A stretch of DNA of 64,000 nt, from the NCBI RefSeq assembly GCF_003050785.1, contig NZ_QAOH01000008.1, positions 1 to 64,000 on the forward strand, read 5' to 3'. Positions within the stretch are counted from its first letter, which is position 1, and the number at the start of each line of letters is the position of its first letter. Shown piece after piece: positions 62,973 to 64,000 of the stretch. The position numbers and the translations under genes were made by a program. This DNA comes from Celeribacter persicus (GTDB lineage Bacteria > Pseudomonadota > Alphaproteobacteria > Rhodobacterales > Rhodobacteraceae). The notes under the pieces are model-generated. The model did no database searches and was not told where the DNA came from. It was given only the letters and a program-made list of their open reading frames with translations.

Positions 62973-64000
62973 ATGTCACTGCCCCCGGGATTCTTGGATG
63001 AGCTGCGATCGCGCCTGTCGCTGACCGATGTGGTCGGTCGCAAAGTCATGTGGGATCAGCGCAAATCGAACCCCGGCAAGGGCGATATGTGGGCGCCGTG
63101 CCCGTTCCACCACGAGAAGACCGCCTCTTTCCATGTGAACGACAAGGACGGTTACTATTATTGCTTTGGTTGCCATGCCAAGGGCGATGCGATTACCTTT
63201 GTGCGCGAGACGGAAAACGTCGGCTTCATGGAGGCGATCGAAATCCTTGCGCAGGAAGCCGGGATGCCGGTGCCGAAGAGCGACCCGAAAGCGCAGGAGA
63301 AATCCGACAAACGTGCGGAACTCGCCGAGGTCAACGAGGCGGCGAACCGGTTTTTCCGGCTCTGCCTGTCGCAACAGGGCGGCACCGCGGCGCGTGCCTA
63401 TCTCGACAAACGCGGCATGAAGCCCGAGACGCGGGAACGCTTCGAGATTGGTTTTGCGCCTTCGGGCAATGCGCTTTTGCGCGCACTTAGGGATCAGGGC
63501 ATCTCCACCGAACTGGCGGTGGAGGCCGGGGTGGTCGCGAAGCCCGACGACGGACGCGAGCCCTATGATTTCTTCCGCGACAGGATCGTCTTTCCCATTC
63601 GCGATGCGCGCGGGCGGCTGATTTCCTTCGGCGGGCGGGCGATGGACCCGAATGCACGGGCGAAATATCTCAATGGTCCCGAGCGGCTTTTGTTCGACAA
63701 GGGCAACGCGCTTTACAACCACAAAGAGGCGCGCGCGGCTTGTGGGCGCGGTCAGACGCTTGTGGTGGCCGAGGGCTACATGGACGTGATCGCGCTGGCC
63801 GAGGCGGGGTTCGAGGCGACGGTTGCGCCTCTGGGAACGGCGATCACCGACCGGCAATTGCAGCTCATGTGGCGGATGTCCGACGAGCCGGTGATTGCGC
63901 TCGATGGCGACAAGGCGGGGCTTCGGGCCGCGTATCGGGTGATTGATCTGGCCATGCCTTTGCTTGAGGCCGGGAAGGGGCTGCGCTTTGCCATTCTGCC
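62973..64000 (+). CDS. dnaG: DNA primase, N-terminal part (runs off the window)
   Basis: The first 342 residues of DnaG are present. The zinc-binding CHC2 domain has CPFHHEKTASFHV and YYCFGCHAKGDAITFVRETE. The RNA polymerase/TOPRIM part includes DFFRDRIVFPIRDARGRLIS, then FGGRAM, VVAEGYMDVIALAEAG and ALDGDKAG. It makes RNA primers at the replication fork. In many bacteria rpoD follows dnaG, which here would lie past the right edge. Confidence 0.96.
   Translation, partial: MSLPPGFLDELRSRLSLTDVVGRKVMWDQRKSNPGKGDMWAPCPFHHEKTASFHVNDKDGYYYCFGCHAKGDAITFVRETENVGFMEAIEILAQEAGMPVPKSDPKAQEKSDKRAELAEVNEAANRFFRLCLSQQGGTAARAYLDKRGMKPETRERFEIGFAPSGNALLRALRDQGISTELAVEAGVVAKPDDGREPYDFFRDRIVFPIRDARGRLISFGGRAMDPNARAKYLNGPERLLFDKGNALYNHKEARAACGRGQTLVVAEGYMDVIALAEAGFEATVAPLGTAITDRQLQLMWRMSDEPVIALDGDKAGLRAAYRVIDLAMPLLEAGKGLRFAIL

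Overview
The window is chromosomal DNA from an alphaproteobacterium of the order Rhodobacterales (Roseobacter/Rhodobacter type). I base this on protein families and gene order: a pccB-to-pccA propionyl-CoA cluster with small passenger genes, DUF6497 and DUF6492 proteins, a short prolyl-tRNA synthetase, HdaA, PleD, Hint-domain proteins, and an alphaproteobacterial LexA box. The genus cannot be fixed by eye.

Layout. 1-10,240 is an accessory island. The right end of an IS3-family element has removed the promoter and signal peptide of a very large two-partner-secretion exoprotein of the CdiA/FHA type. Behind it lie two toxin/immunity pairs, a decayed third CdiA fragment and the worn right end of an IS21-family element. 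10,377-22,500 carries propionate assimilation: pccB, four passengers, a small lipoprotein and pccA, then an unknown membrane protein, a LexA-boxed Y-family polymerase, a DUF6492 protein, a DUF4174 protein and methylmalonyl-CoA mutase. 22,500-36,600 is ordinary chromosome: nhaA, VOC and GNAT proteins, a DnaJ-type protein, an EEP nuclease, ppx, hdaA, an AI-2E-type permease, proS, lolC/E-lolD, a kinase-like protein and small exported proteins. 36,700-37,640 is an AT-rich HNH nuclease gene with hairpins at both ends.

37,645-50,990 holds parE, ppk2, queC (behind a preQ1 riboswitch), an isopenicillin-N-synthase-like oxygenase, a GNAT and a DUF983 protein. It continues with an EF-hand / ECF sigma / membrane protein / CpxP-like module, pleD, DUF3572, a HAD hydrolase and an H-NOX-like protein paired with a diguanylate cyclase. 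51,051-53,637 is a segment bounded by two inverted tRNA-Glu copies and holds a Hint protein. 53,713-58,602 (minus) runs hom, glpX, an isochorismatase-like gene and recJ. After a small lipoprotein and a membrane protein come three TadE/TadG-type genes, and the start of dnaG runs off the right edge.

How genes work together. PccAB and the mutase form the propionyl-CoA to methylmalonyl-CoA to succinyl-CoA route; the epimerase is not here. The CdiA pieces look like a toxin-cassette locus in which older C-termini were pushed downstream with their small zinc-ribbon immunity partners. PleD and the H-NOX-like/GGDEF pair both feed cyclic-di-GMP signalling.

The items most worth a second look are the displaced CDI cassettes, the inverted tRNA-Glu segment, the H-NOX-like protein without its heme histidine, and the preQ1 riboswitch on queC.
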